The translations under genes were made by a program, and so were the position numbers. A model generated the notes under the pieces. It had not been told where the DNA came from, ran no database searches, and worked only from the letters and a program-made list of their open reading frames with translations. Below, one piece after another: positions 33,704 through 42,447 of a stretch of 64,000 nt of DNA (its first letter is position 1; each line of letters opens with the position of its first letter). Source of the stretch: Pelagibacteraceae bacterium GOM-A1 (lineage in GTDB: Bacteria > Pseudomonadota > Alphaproteobacteria > Pelagibacterales > Pelagibacteraceae); assembly GCA_001704065.1 (NCBI GenBank), contig LHBX01000043.1, positions 1 to 64,000 on the forward strand, in the 5' to 3' direction.

Positions 33704-35385
33704 TGGACACAAGAAACGTAATAGCAGCAATTTCATTAAGTGCAGCAGTAATAATTCTCTATGGATTATTTTTCGCTCCGCCAAGTCCTGATCCAAAGCA
33801 GGTAACTAATAATGATCAAAATAAGAACAATCTTCAACTAAGCGAGGCACCAAAAATAGAGCAAAATATTGAGAATAATAAAATTTCCAGATCAGAAGCA
33901 ATTAACAAAGTTGAAAGGATACTTTTTGAAAATGAGAATATTAAAGGTTCTATTTCTCTAGAGGGATCTCTAATCGATGACCTAATTTTTAAGAAATACA
34001 CTGAAACTTTGGACTCTGATGAAAATGTGGTTTTGCTTAATCCCAAAGAGTCTGAAAATGGTTATTATATAGAAACAGGTTGGGCTATAAATAATAAAAA
34101 TATCGAAGTTCCTAATTCAAACACAAAATGGGAAGTTATTGGCAATAAATTACTAACACCGAACAGTCCGGTTAAATTAGTATGGAATAATAAGCAGAAT
34201 ATAACATTTGAGAAAGAAATAAGCATAGATGATAAATTTTTATTTACTGTTAACCAAAAAATTACCAATAATACTCAAAATACTTATAACTTTTATCCCT
34301 ACGGACAGATTATTAGAAACCTAGCTCCTGATGTAACTGATTTTTATATATTACACGAAGGTTTATTAGGTGTTTTTGATGATAATCTTGTTGAGGAAGA
34401 TTACGATGACATAAAAGACAAAAAGTACTCTGTAAATGCTAACAAAGGATGGATGGGTATTACAGATAAATATTGGATAACAAGTTTAATCCCAGAAAGT
34501 AATAAAAGTTTTAGATCAGATTTCGATTATAAAAATAAATTTAAAGCTAACTTCATAGAGACTGCTGCAACAGAAGTCAGGGCTAATGAAAGCAAAACTA
34601 ATCAGGTAAAAGTGATTATTGCGGCGAAAGAAGTGGATGTTGTTGATGGTTATGCGGAAAAACTAAATATTAATAAATTTGATTTAGCAATTGATTGGGG
34701 TTTCCTATATTTTTTAACAAAACCAATATTTTTGATATCCGATTATTTCTTTAAATTAACCGGTAACTATGGAATTGCAATTATACTAATAACCGCTTGT
34801 ATAAGAATATTATTTTTTCCTCTCGCTAACTACTCATTTAGATCAATGGCAAAAATGAAAGTTCTTCAACCTGAAATGGTTAGGCTTAAAGAACTTCATA
34901 AGGAGGATAAAATGAAGTTACAGCAAGAAATGATGGCTCTTTACAAAAGAGAGAAGGTGAATCCTGTAAGTGGGTGTTTACCTATTTTAATTCAAATACC
35001 ATTCTTTTTTGCAATTTATAAAATGTTGTTTGTTACAATTGAAATGAGACATCAGCCTTTTTTTGGTTGGATACATGATCTAAGTGAAAGAGATCCAACA
35101 AGTTTATTTAATCTATTTGGTTTGTTACCATATGATGTTCCATCATTTTTAATTATTGGCGCTTGGCCAGTAGCGATGGGTGTAACAATGTGGATGCAAC
35201 AAAAACTTAATCCAACACCACCAGATCCGATTCAACAAAAAATATTTATGTTTTTTCCTGTATTCTTAACAGTTATACTTGCACCTTTTCCATCAGGATT
35301 AGTTATATATTGGACAATTAATAACGTGCTTACAATGGCACAACAATATGTAATTATGAAGAGAACTTCAGTTAAAACAGTTTAA
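33703..35385 (+). CDS. yidC: Membrane protein insertase YidC
   Basis: 560 residues, the Gram-negative form. An N-terminal membrane segment (about 5-25) is followed by a large periplasmic domain (about 30-330) and the conserved insertase core with five membrane helices. FPLANYSFRSMAKMK contains the hydrophilic-groove arginine, and NPVSGCLPILIQIPFFFAIYKML and FPSGLVIYWTINN are diagnostic. It inserts and folds inner-membrane proteins with or without SecYEG. engB, which often follows in Alphaproteobacteria, is missing here; argB begins 3 nt downstream. Confidence 0.96.
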   Translation: MDTRNVIAAISLSAAVIILYGLFFAPPSPDPKQVTNNDQNKNNLQLSEAPKIEQNIENNKISRSEAINKVERILFENENIKGSISLEGSLIDDLIFKKYTETLDSDENVVLLNPKESENGYYIETGWAINNKNIEVPNSNTKWEVIGNKLLTPNSPVKLVWNNKQNITFEKEISIDDKFLFTVNQKITNNTQNTYNFYPYGQIIRNLAPDVTDFYILHEGLLGVFDDNLVEEDYDDIKDKKYSVNANKGWMGITDKYWITSLIPESNKSFRSDFDYKNKFKANFIETAATEVRANESKTNQVKVIIAAKEVDVVDGYAEKLNINKFDLAIDWGFLYFLTKPIFLISDYFFKLTGNYGIAIILITACIRILFFPLANYSFRSMAKMKVLQPEMVRLKELHKEDKMKLQQEMMALYKREKVNPVSGCLPILIQIPFFFAIYKMLFVTIEMRHQPFFGWIHDLSERDPTSLFNLFGLLPYDVPSFLIIGAWPVAMGVTMWMQQKLNPTPPDPIQQKIFMFFPVFLTVILAPFPSGLVIYWTINNVLTMAQQYVIMKRTSVKTV

Positions 35386-35388
35386 TTG

Positions 35389-36237
35389 ATGGAATTAGAT
35401 AAGATTATTCCAAAAGATGGACCGAATATTAACGAGGTTGAAAAATATATAAACAAATACCAGTCTGAGGTTATAGTAATTAAATGTGGTGGATCTGTTT
35501 TATTAGATAAAAAACTATTTAATCAGTTCATAGAAGATATTTCAGTAATAAACAAAATTGGTTTATCAGCAATAGTAGTTCATGGTGGAGGTAAAAATAT
35601 TAAAAAAAAATTAGATGAAAATAATATTGAAACAAGATTTGTCAAAGGACTTAGGGTTTCAGACGAAAAAACAATAAGATATATAGAAGAGGCTTTAGTA
35701 GAGCTTAATTTAGAGATTTTACATGAATTAAAATCTAAAAACACTAATGTTTGTTCAATATCACCTAAAGAAAATAATGTAATTAATATTATTCCAGAAA
35801 GTGAAGAATTGGGATATGTCGGGAAACCAAAAAAAATTAATAAAGAGAAAATATTAAATTTTATTAATAATAAACAAATTCCAATTGTTGTCCCTTTAGG
35901 ATTGGGTGATGATGGCAGAATTTATAATATTAATGCAGATGTTGCTGCAGGTTCAATTGCAAAAGAGATCGATGCCAGACGTCTTCTTTTGATGACAGAT
36001 GTTGAAGGAGTTCTTGATGAAAATCAAAAACTTATATCTGAAATTAATCTCAATAAAGCCAATGAAATGTTAAAAAATAATACTATTTCTGGAGGCATGA
36101 TACCAAAAATAAACACTTGTTTAGATGCAATATCTAATGGTGTTAGAGGTGTTGTTATTGTCGATGGGAGAAAACCACATTCAATACTATTTGAATTATT
36201 TTCTGATAAGGGCGCAGGAACATTAATAAGAAAATGA
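35389..36237 (+). CDS. argB: Acetylglutamate kinase
   Basis: 282 residues from the ATG at 35389; an in-frame TTG at 35386 is less likely. Amino-acid kinase fold with IKCGGSVL and VVHGGGKNI at the phosphate-binding strands, NINADVAAG near the substrate site and a C-terminal GAGTLI. It phosphorylates N-acetylglutamate in arginine synthesis. Its stop overlaps the HAD gene as ATGA. Confidence 0.95.
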   Translation: MELDKIIPKDGPNINEVEKYINKYQSEVIVIKCGGSVLLDKKLFNQFIEDISVINKIGLSAIVVHGGGKNIKKKLDENNIETRFVKGLRVSDEKTIRYIEEALVELNLEILHELKSKNTNVCSISPKENNVINIIPESEELGYVGKPKKINKEKILNFINNKQIPIVVPLGLGDDGRIYNINADVAAGSIAKEIDARRLLLMTDVEGVLDENQKLISEINLNKANEMLKNNTISGGMIPKINTCLDAISNGVRGVVIVDGRKPHSILFELFSDKGAGTLIRK

Positions 36238-36905
36238 ATAATTTAAAAAATATAAAGAATATTTTGTTCGACTGTGATGGTGTTTTATATAATGATTTAG
36301 AAGCAGTTTTTGGCCAAGTTAGTAAGAGAATGACAAAATATATTTCGAATAAACTTAACTTAGACCTTACAAAAGCTAAAGAATTACAAAGGGATTATTT
36401 TCATAAATATAACACAAGTTTAAATGGATTAATGATACATCATGATATACCGCCAGAAGAATTCTTGGAGTATGTTCATGATATTGATCTTTCATTTATG
36501 GAAAAAGATCTTGTTTTAAGAAATGAGCTTGAAAAGATAAATTTAAATAAATTCGTATTCACAAACGGAAGTAGAGCACACGTAAAAAATATAGTTAAAA
36601 CTCTTGGTATAGAAGACCAATTTAAAGATATATTTGATATAGTAGACGCAAAATATCACCCAAAGCCTGAGGCCAAAACTTTTGATCTTATGGTTGATAA
36701 ATTTAAGATTAATCCAAAAGAAACTCTTTATATTGAGGATATAGCTAAAAATTTATCAATAGGTAAAGAGCGGGGGACTATAACAGCTTGGCTTATCAAT
36801 AATGAATATTGGGGTAAAAAAGAGTCTGATAAAGATTACATCGACTATAAAATCGAAAATCTCTCTTTATTTTTAAAAGAAATAAGGTTATTAAAAAACT
36901 CATAA
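36234..36905 (+). CDS. HAD-family hydrolase, pyrimidine 5'-nucleotidase type
   Basis: 223 residues. HAD motifs: I FDCDGVLY (nucleophile D13, general acid D15), II FTNGS, III Lys in HPKPEA, IV YIEDIAKN. The helical cap and the motif I form DCDGVLY resemble SDT1/PHM8-type pyrimidine 5'-nucleotidases, which commonly lie between argB and dapD in Alphaproteobacteria. It probably dephosphorylates small nucleotides. The substrate is inferred from neighbourhood and family. Confidence 0.85.
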   Translation: MNNLKNIKNILFDCDGVLYNDLEAVFGQVSKRMTKYISNKLNLDLTKAKELQRDYFHKYNTSLNGLMIHHDIPPEEFLEYVHDIDLSFMEKDLVLRNELEKINLNKFVFTNGSRAHVKNIVKTLGIEDQFKDIFDIVDAKYHPKPEAKTFDLMVDKFKINPKETLYIEDIAKNLSIGKERGTITAWLINNEYWGKKESDKDYIDYKIENLSLFLKEIRLLKNS

Positions 36906-36909
36906 AATT

Positions 36910-37737
36910 ATGAGTGTTGAAAAAATTATAAATGAAGCTTGGGAAAATAAAGACCTAGTAAACCAAAATTCAGATAAATCTTTAAAGGATGCTGTTAATC
37001 AAATTATTAATAATCTAGACAGTGGAAAAGCAAGAGTAGCTGAAAAGATCAATGGTGAATGGGTTACTCATCAACATCTAAAAAAAGCTATCATGTTAAG
37101 TTTTCGAATGCATGGAATGGATATCATGGCGGGACCATATTCAACATGGAGAGATAAGAGTCACTTATTAAAAGGCAAAACTGCTGGCTGGACGAATGAA
37201 GATTTTGAAAAAGCTGGGTTCAGAATGGTCCCTAACACAGCAGCAAGACGTGGTTCCTTTGTTGCAAAAAATGCTGTTCTTATGCCATGTTATGTAAATA
37301 TTGGAGCGTACATAGACGAAGGTACTATGATGGATACATTCAGTCGTGCAGGAAGTTGTTGTCAGATTGGAAAAAATTGTCATATCTCAGCCGGAACTGG
37401 AGTTGGTGGAGTATTAGAACCAGCCCAAGCATTACCAACAATTATTGAAGATAATGTTTTCTTAGGAGCAATGTCAGAAGTAGTAGAAGGTGTAATAGTT
37501 GGAGAAGGCTCTGTTTTAAGTATGGGAATGTATATTGGGCAATCAACAAAAATTGTTAATAGAAAAACTGGTGAAATAACTTATGGAAAAATTCCACCAT
37601 ACTCAGTAGTAGTTCCAGGATCCTTGCCAGATAAAAACAATCCACAAGCACCATCTTTATATTGTGCAGTAATAATTAAACAAGTTGATGAAAAAACTAG
37701 ATCAAAGACATCTGTTAATGATCTTTTAAGAGAATAA
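36910..37737 (+). CDS. dapD: 2,3,4,5-tetrahydropyridine-2,6-dicarboxylate N-succinyltransferase
   Basis: 275 residues. An N-terminal helical domain precedes a left-handed beta-helix with hexapeptide repeats (for example IGAYIDEGTMMDTFSRAGSC, and VEGVIVGEGSVLSMG). It succinylates tetrahydrodipicolinate in the lysine/diaminopimelate pathway. dapE, the desuccinylase of the same pathway, follows after 4 nt. Confidence 0.96.
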   Translation: MSVEKIINEAWENKDLVNQNSDKSLKDAVNQIINNLDSGKARVAEKINGEWVTHQHLKKAIMLSFRMHGMDIMAGPYSTWRDKSHLLKGKTAGWTNEDFEKAGFRMVPNTAARRGSFVAKNAVLMPCYVNIGAYIDEGTMMDTFSRAGSCCQIGKNCHISAGTGVGGVLEPAQALPTIIEDNVFLGAMSEVVEGVIVGEGSVLSMGMYIGQSTKIVNRKTGEITYGKIPPYSVVVPGSLPDKNNPQAPSLYCAVIIKQVDEKTRSKTSVNDLLRE

Positions 37738-37741
37738 ACTT

Positions 37742-38884
37742 ATGAAAACTTATAATGAACTAAAGTTAGCTCAGGAGCTAATAAAATTTCAAACCATTAA
37801 AACTGAAGATAAAGGGATTATGAAGTTTCTTTCAAAGAAACTTTCCTCATTAGGTTTTAAATGTCAGATAATAAAATCAAAAGGCACAGGTGCTAAACCT
37901 GCATTAAATTTATATGCAAAATTTGGTAAATCAAAACCTAACATTAATTATTTGGGTCACACAGATGTTGTTGCTAACCTTAATAATTGGGAGTTTCCGC
38001 CATTTAAAGCATTAGTAAAAAAAGGATATTTATATGGCAGAGGATCTCAAGACATGAAGGGTAGTGTAGCGTGTTGGATAAGTGCTGTAAGTGATTTTAT
38101 TAAAGATAAAAAATTTAAAGGTTCTATATCAATAATAATTACAGCTGATGAAGAAACTACAGGTCATGGTTGTCCAGCAGTTATGAAATATTTAAAGAAA
38201 AAAAAAGAAAAAATTGACTTTTCAATAGTAGGCGAACCGTCTTCAAATAAATCAGTTGGGGATGAAATCAGGATTGGAAGAAGAGGTTCTATGAATGCAA
38301 CAGTAATAGTGTATGGAAAAAGTGGGCACTCTGCATTTTATGGGACATATATAAATCCATGTACTGCTCTTGCTAAAATAATATCTAAACTGAAAAGTGT
38401 TCCGCTAGACAAAGGAACAAAGTATATGCCACCATCAAATTTAGAATTTACAAAAATGAATGTAGATAATATATCTGAAAATGTAGTCCCGCAATCTGCA
38501 AGTGCTAAATTTAATGTTAGGTTTAATTCATCTTATAAATCTACATCTTTGAAAAAAAAACTTAGTAAAATTATTAATGCAGTTGCAAAAAAAGAAAATT
38601 GCAAAACAAAAATAGAATATAAAGTAAGTGGAGAAGCATTTTACACAGTACCAAATAAAGAAATTTATATGGTAAAAAAAGTTGTAAAAAAAGTTACAGG
38701 GAACAATGCAAAATTAAATTGTAGAGGTGGCACAAGTGACAGCAGATTTTTAGGTTCGATACCACGTCTTGAGCTGGGGTTAAGAAATAATACTATTCAT
38801 ATGGTTAACGAGAGAACATCGATATCAGATTTAAAAAAGTTAACTAAAATTTATAAGAATATCTTACACAATTATTTCACTTGA
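37742..38884 (+). CDS. dapE: Succinyl-diaminopimelate desuccinylase
   Basis: 380 residues, M20 metallopeptidase fold. Zinc ligands and catalytic residues are in LGHTDVV, GRGSQDMKGS, TADEETTGHG (two Glu), VGEPSS and a late IHMVNE (His). A dimerisation domain lies in the middle. It makes LL-diaminopimelate for lysine and peptidoglycan. The TGA overlaps the TTG start of the next gene as TTGA. Confidence 0.96.
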   Translation: MKTYNELKLAQELIKFQTIKTEDKGIMKFLSKKLSSLGFKCQIIKSKGTGAKPALNLYAKFGKSKPNINYLGHTDVVANLNNWEFPPFKALVKKGYLYGRGSQDMKGSVACWISAVSDFIKDKKFKGSISIIITADEETTGHGCPAVMKYLKKKKEKIDFSIVGEPSSNKSVGDEIRIGRRGSMNATVIVYGKSGHSAFYGTYINPCTALAKIISKLKSVPLDKGTKYMPPSNLEFTKMNVDNISENVVPQSASAKFNVRFNSSYKSTSLKKKLSKIINAVAKKENCKTKIEYKVSGEAFYTVPNKEIYMVKKVVKKVTGNNAKLNCRGGTSDSRFLGSIPRLELGLRNNTIHMVNERTSISDLKKLTKIYKNILHNYFT

Positions 38885-39810
38885 GAACTGCAATTATAAC
38901 ATCCGAATCTTCAGAAAAACATATAACAGGCGATGGTCATCCAGAGCAACCGAAGAGAGTGGTTTCAATAATTGATACTTTAAAAAAAAATAAAGAACTG
39001 CTTTGGGATAAGCCAGATGTTGTTCCTAATGATATTCTTAATATGACTCATTCTGAAGATTATATTAACAATTTAAATAACTCATTTCCTAAAAGTGGCT
39101 TAAATTTTTTAGATGGTGATACAGTTGTATCGCCTGGAAGTAAGGATGCAGTATTTCAAGCTGCAGGATCAGCTATAAGTGCAATAGACGGAATTGAGAG
39201 CAAAAAATATAAAAATGCTTTTTGCGTTGTAAGACCACCAGGACACCATGCTGAAAAAAACAAATCAATGGGTTTTTGCTGTATTTCTAATGCAGGTGTT
39301 GCAGTTAATTATTTAATAAAAAAATATAAGTATAAAAGAATTGCATGTGTAGATTTTGATGTTCATTGGGGAAATGGAAATTATGATGTAATGTATGATA
39401 ATAAAAATTCACTTTATATATCAACACATCAATATCCATTCTATCCAGGTGGTGGCTCAGAAAAAGACAAGGGAAAGTATAATAATTCTCTTAATATACC
39501 TCTTCCTGCTGGCACAAATTCTGAGGAGTATTTTAATGCTTATGATAGAGTTTTAGATAGGTTAATTGAATATAAGCCTGATTACCTAATCTTTTCTGCT
39601 GGCTTTGATGCTCACAAGAATGATCCATTAGCTCAATTTGAACTTTCATCCAAAGATTTTTATGAAATAACAAGAAGAACACTAAAAGCCACTAATAAAT
39701 TTACTAACGGGAAAGTGGTATCTTTATTAGAAGGTGGATACGACCTAAAAGCACTTGCTGAAAGCGCTAATTATCATGTAAATGCATTAATCGAGTCGGA
39801 AAATACATAA
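38881..39810 (+). CDS. Histone deacetylase-like protein (class II type)
   Basis: 309 residues from a TTG start coupled to the dapE stop. Arginase/deacetylase fold with the tandem His motif RPPGHHAE, zinc ligands Asp and His in CVDFDVHWGNG, a third Asp in SAGFDAHKNDP, and the Tyr-region LEGGYDL. Such bacterial enzymes remove acyl groups from lysine side chains or from small acetylated amines such as polyamines. It lies 2 nt before a SET-domain gene. Substrate unknown. Confidence 0.9.
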   Translation: MRTAIITSESSEKHITGDGHPEQPKRVVSIIDTLKKNKELLWDKPDVVPNDILNMTHSEDYINNLNNSFPKSGLNFLDGDTVVSPGSKDAVFQAAGSAISAIDGIESKKYKNAFCVVRPPGHHAEKNKSMGFCCISNAGVAVNYLIKKYKYKRIACVDFDVHWGNGNYDVMYDNKNSLYISTHQYPFYPGGGSEKDKGKYNNSLNIPLPAGTNSEEYFNAYDRVLDRLIEYKPDYLIFSAGFDAHKNDPLAQFELSSKDFYEITRRTLKATNKFTNGKVVSLLEGGYDLKALAESANYHVNALIESENT

Positions 39811-39812
39811 TC

Positions 39813-40274
39813 ATGAAACTATATAAACAAAAAACATCAAATATTGATAACAGGGGACTGTTTGCATCTAAAAATATAAAAAAAGGAACTAAGATTATTT
39901 ACTACACAGGTAAAATAATTACAAAAAAACAGACCGAAAATAATCCAAAATTTGATAATGATAAAGCGATTTATCTTTTTAACTTAAATAATAGATATGA
40001 TTTAGACGGTGATTTTGCTTACAATACTGCAAGACTTATTAATCACTCTTGTGATCCAAACTGTGAAGTTGAGGGCAAAGGTTTAAAATTATGGATTAGT
40101 TCTATTAAAGATATAAATAAAAATGAGGAACTAACTTATGATTATGGGTTTAGTTTTGATGAAAACTATAAGGATTTTCCTTGTAAGTGTGGCTCCAAAA
40201 ATTGTTGTGGTTACATAGTTAGAGAGGGATCAAGATGGAGAATAAAAAAGAAAAAAAAGAAATCTAATAAATAA
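39813..40274 (+). CDS. SET-domain lysine methyltransferase
   Basis: 153 residues, a small SET protein. RGLFASKNIKKGT is the SET-N motif, LINHSCDPNCE the NHSC cofactor pseudoknot motif, ELTYDYGF the second pseudoknot strand with catalytic Tyr, and PCKCGSKNCCGYI a post-SET Cys cluster (CxC plus CxxxxCC) that binds zinc. It uses S-adenosylmethionine to methylate a lysine of an unknown protein. The C-terminal tail is poly-Lys. It overlaps the truA stop, in the opposite direction, by 11 bp. Confidence 0.9.
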   Translation: MKLYKQKTSNIDNRGLFASKNIKKGTKIIYYTGKIITKKQTENNPKFDNDKAIYLFNLNNRYDLDGDFAYNTARLINHSCDPNCEVEGKGLKLWISSIKDINKNEELTYDYGFSFDENYKDFPCKCGSKNCCGYIVREGSRWRIKKKKKKSNK

Positions 40275-41004
40275 TTTTCTCAAGATATAAACCATGTGCA
40301 GGGGCAATAGGAGCACAATTTTTTCTATATTTTGATTTAAATACACTGGTAAATTTTTTTAAGTTCCATTTTTTTTCACCAAGGTATTTGAGTGAACCAA
40401 CCATGGATCTAACTTGACTCTTAAGAAATGATTTTGACACAAATTGAATTTTTATAACATTTTTAACTCTGGTTATTTTTACTTTTTTCATGGTTCTTAC
40501 CGGACTTTTTGCAGCACAATTAGATGCTCTAAAAGTTGAAAAATCATGAGTTCCAATTAATTTTTTTGCTCCTTTTTTCATCAATTCAACATCAATTTTT
40601 TTTTTAATATGCCACTCTCTGTTAAAATTGATAACTGAAGGAGAAGCATCATTTCTAATTAAGTACGTATACCGTCTTTCTTTTGCAGAATATCTCGAAT
40701 GAAAAAGTTTATTTTTTTTCTTTATTTTTAAAATAGATATTTTTTTTTTATTTAAAAAGAAGTTTAGTGAATTCAATAGTTTATCTTTTTGAATAATTTT
40801 GTTTGTAGTATCAAAGTGAGCTGATTGCTCTTTAGCATGAACTCCTGTATCTGTTCGTCCAGACCCGTAAATTTTTATTTTTTCTTTTAATAGTTTAGAT
40901 AAGACAATCTCAATATTTTCCTGGATTGACTTACCTTTTTTTTGAATTTGCCAACCATTGTATAAAGTGCCTTCGTATTCTATTAGAATCTGATATCTAT
41001 TCAC
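40264..41004 (-). CDS. truA: tRNA pseudouridine(38-40) synthase
   Basis: 246 residues. The catalytic Asp is in SGRTDTGVHA. Other blocks are EYEGTLYNGWQIQ near the start, DFSTFRASNC in the middle and FLKSQVRSMVGSL near the end. It modifies the anticodon stem of many tRNAs. An 8-bp overlap joins it to fmt, and def precedes fmt in the same minus-strand unit. Confidence 0.95.
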   Translation of the reverse strand: MNRYQILIEYEGTLYNGWQIQKKGKSIQENIEIVLSKLLKEKIKIYGSGRTDTGVHAKEQSAHFDTTNKIIQKDKLLNSLNFFLNKKKISILKIKKKNKLFHSRYSAKERRYTYLIRNDASPSVINFNREWHIKKKIDVELMKKGAKKLIGTHDFSTFRASNCAAKSPVRTMKKVKITRVKNVIKIQFVSKSFLKSQVRSMVGSLKYLGEKKWNLKKFTSVFKSKYRKNCAPIAPAHGLYLEKIIY

Positions 41005-41911
41005 TTGTAATTATTGTTCCTTTTCTAACCTTATTCCCTAATAAAAATTCTTTTATTAATTGAGGACTCTTGCCCTCTTTTTGTATCTCAATAATATTTA
41101 TTGAATTTTCACCACATGCTATTGTCATTTGTTCATCGATTACTTCACCAATTTTTGCTGACTGCTTGTTTATTTTGGCTTTTAATATTTTATGTCTTTT
41201 GTTGTTAAGCTCAAACCATGCACCAGGTTTTGGATATAATCCATTTATTTGAGCAATTATTTTACGAGCACTATTATTCCAATCTATCTTTCCCTCTATT
41301 TTTTGAATTTTCTTTGCGTATGTAGCTTTTGCATGATCTTGCTCTTTAAATATTGCCTCTCCGTCTAAAACTTTTAGCATATTTTCTAAAATTTTTTCTG
41401 TACTCAAATAGGATAATTTTTCTGATAAAATTTCTGCGTTATCTTGATCAAGAATATCTATTGAATATTTATTACATACTGGTCCACAATCTAATTTTTC
41501 ATCAATTTTCATAAATGATATACCAGTTTTTTTTTCATTGTTTAAAATCGATCTTTGGATTGGTGCCGCACCTCTCCATTTTGGTAATAATGAAGCATGA
41601 ATATTCAAAAAACCTTTTTTACTCAAATCAAGAATTTTTTTTGGAATTAATTGTCCATATGCAACAACAATTACAAGATCTAAATTTAATTCTTTAAGAT
41701 ATTCAAATTCTTCATCGATTTTTTTTGGAGTTTTAACTTCTAGATTAAGTTCCTCTGCACATATATGAATAGATGATTTCGTAAACTTTTGACCTCTATT
41801 TGATTTACTTGGAGGCTGAGTAAATACACAGTTAATTTTATATTTTTGATTAATTTTTTTTAGGATAGGCACAGCAAACTGCGGTGTGCCCATGAATACA
41901 ATATTTGACAT
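40997..41911 (-). CDS. fmt: Methionyl-tRNA formyltransferase
   Basis: 304 residues. Formyltransferase core with the FMGTPQFAVP opening, NIHASLLPKWRGAAPIQRSI (catalytic Asn-x-His and the insert loop) and a C-terminal OB-like domain. It formylates initiator Met-tRNA. def, which removes that formyl group later, lies directly upstream with no gap, the usual pair. Confidence 0.96.
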   Translation of the reverse strand: MSNIVFMGTPQFAVPILKKINQKYKINCVFTQPPSKSNRGQKFTKSSIHICAEELNLEVKTPKKIDEEFEYLKELNLDLVIVVAYGQLIPKKILDLSKKGFLNIHASLLPKWRGAAPIQRSILNNEKKTGISFMKIDEKLDCGPVCNKYSIDILDQDNAEILSEKLSYLSTEKILENMLKVLDGEAIFKEQDHAKATYAKKIQKIEGKIDWNNSARKIIAQINGLYPKPGAWFELNNKRHKILKAKINKQSAKIGEVIDEQMTIACGENSINIIEIQKEGKSPQLIKEFLLGNKVRKGTIITSE

Positions 41912-42433
41912 TTAAACAACAACTCTATTAGAAGTTTTTTGTTTAGACAATTTTTTTATTATTAAATCTTTTTTGATTTTAGATAAATAATCAATTATTA
42001 GTTTTCCATCTAGGTGATTTATTTCATGTTGTAAACATGTTGAGAGTAATCCATCGCATTCCATTTCTTTCTTATCACCATTTTCATCTATATAAGATAC
42101 GGTACAAATTTCTGGTCTCTCTATCTCAATAAAGGTATTAGGTATTGATAAACAACCTTCCTCATATGTAGACATTTTTTCACTTAAAGTTTTTATTTGT
42201 GGATTAATAAAGCATAAAGGTTCTTTTTCATTTTCATTTTTTGAGACATCTAAAACAACTACTCTTTTAAGTATTCCAACTTGAACAGCTGCCAAACCTA
42301 TACCATTGTGATGGTACATAGTTTCAAATAAATCTTTTATGAGTTTTTTTTCATTAACATCAACTTTATTTAAAGGCTCAGATTTTTTTCTAAGAATATC
42401 ATCAGGTACTGTGATTAGCTCTTTTACTGACAT
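41912..42433 (-). CDS. def: Peptide deformylase
   Basis: 173 residues. The three motifs are GIGLAAVQVG, EEGCLSIP (Cys metal ligand) and QHEINHLDG (HExxH, two His ligands and catalytic Glu). It removes the N-formyl group from new proteins at the ribosome. It abuts fmt and follows an unknown exported-protein gene after 14 nt. Confidence 0.96.
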   Translation of the reverse strand: MSVKELITVPDDILRKKSEPLNKVDVNEKKLIKDLFETMYHHNGIGLAAVQVGILKRVVVLDVSKNENEKEPLCFINPQIKTLSEKMSTYEEGCLSIPNTFIEIERPEICTVSYIDENGDKKEMECDGLLSTCLQHEINHLDGKLIIDYLSKIKKDLIIKKLSKQKTSNRVVV

Positions 42434-42447
42434 AGTTTATTTATTGT

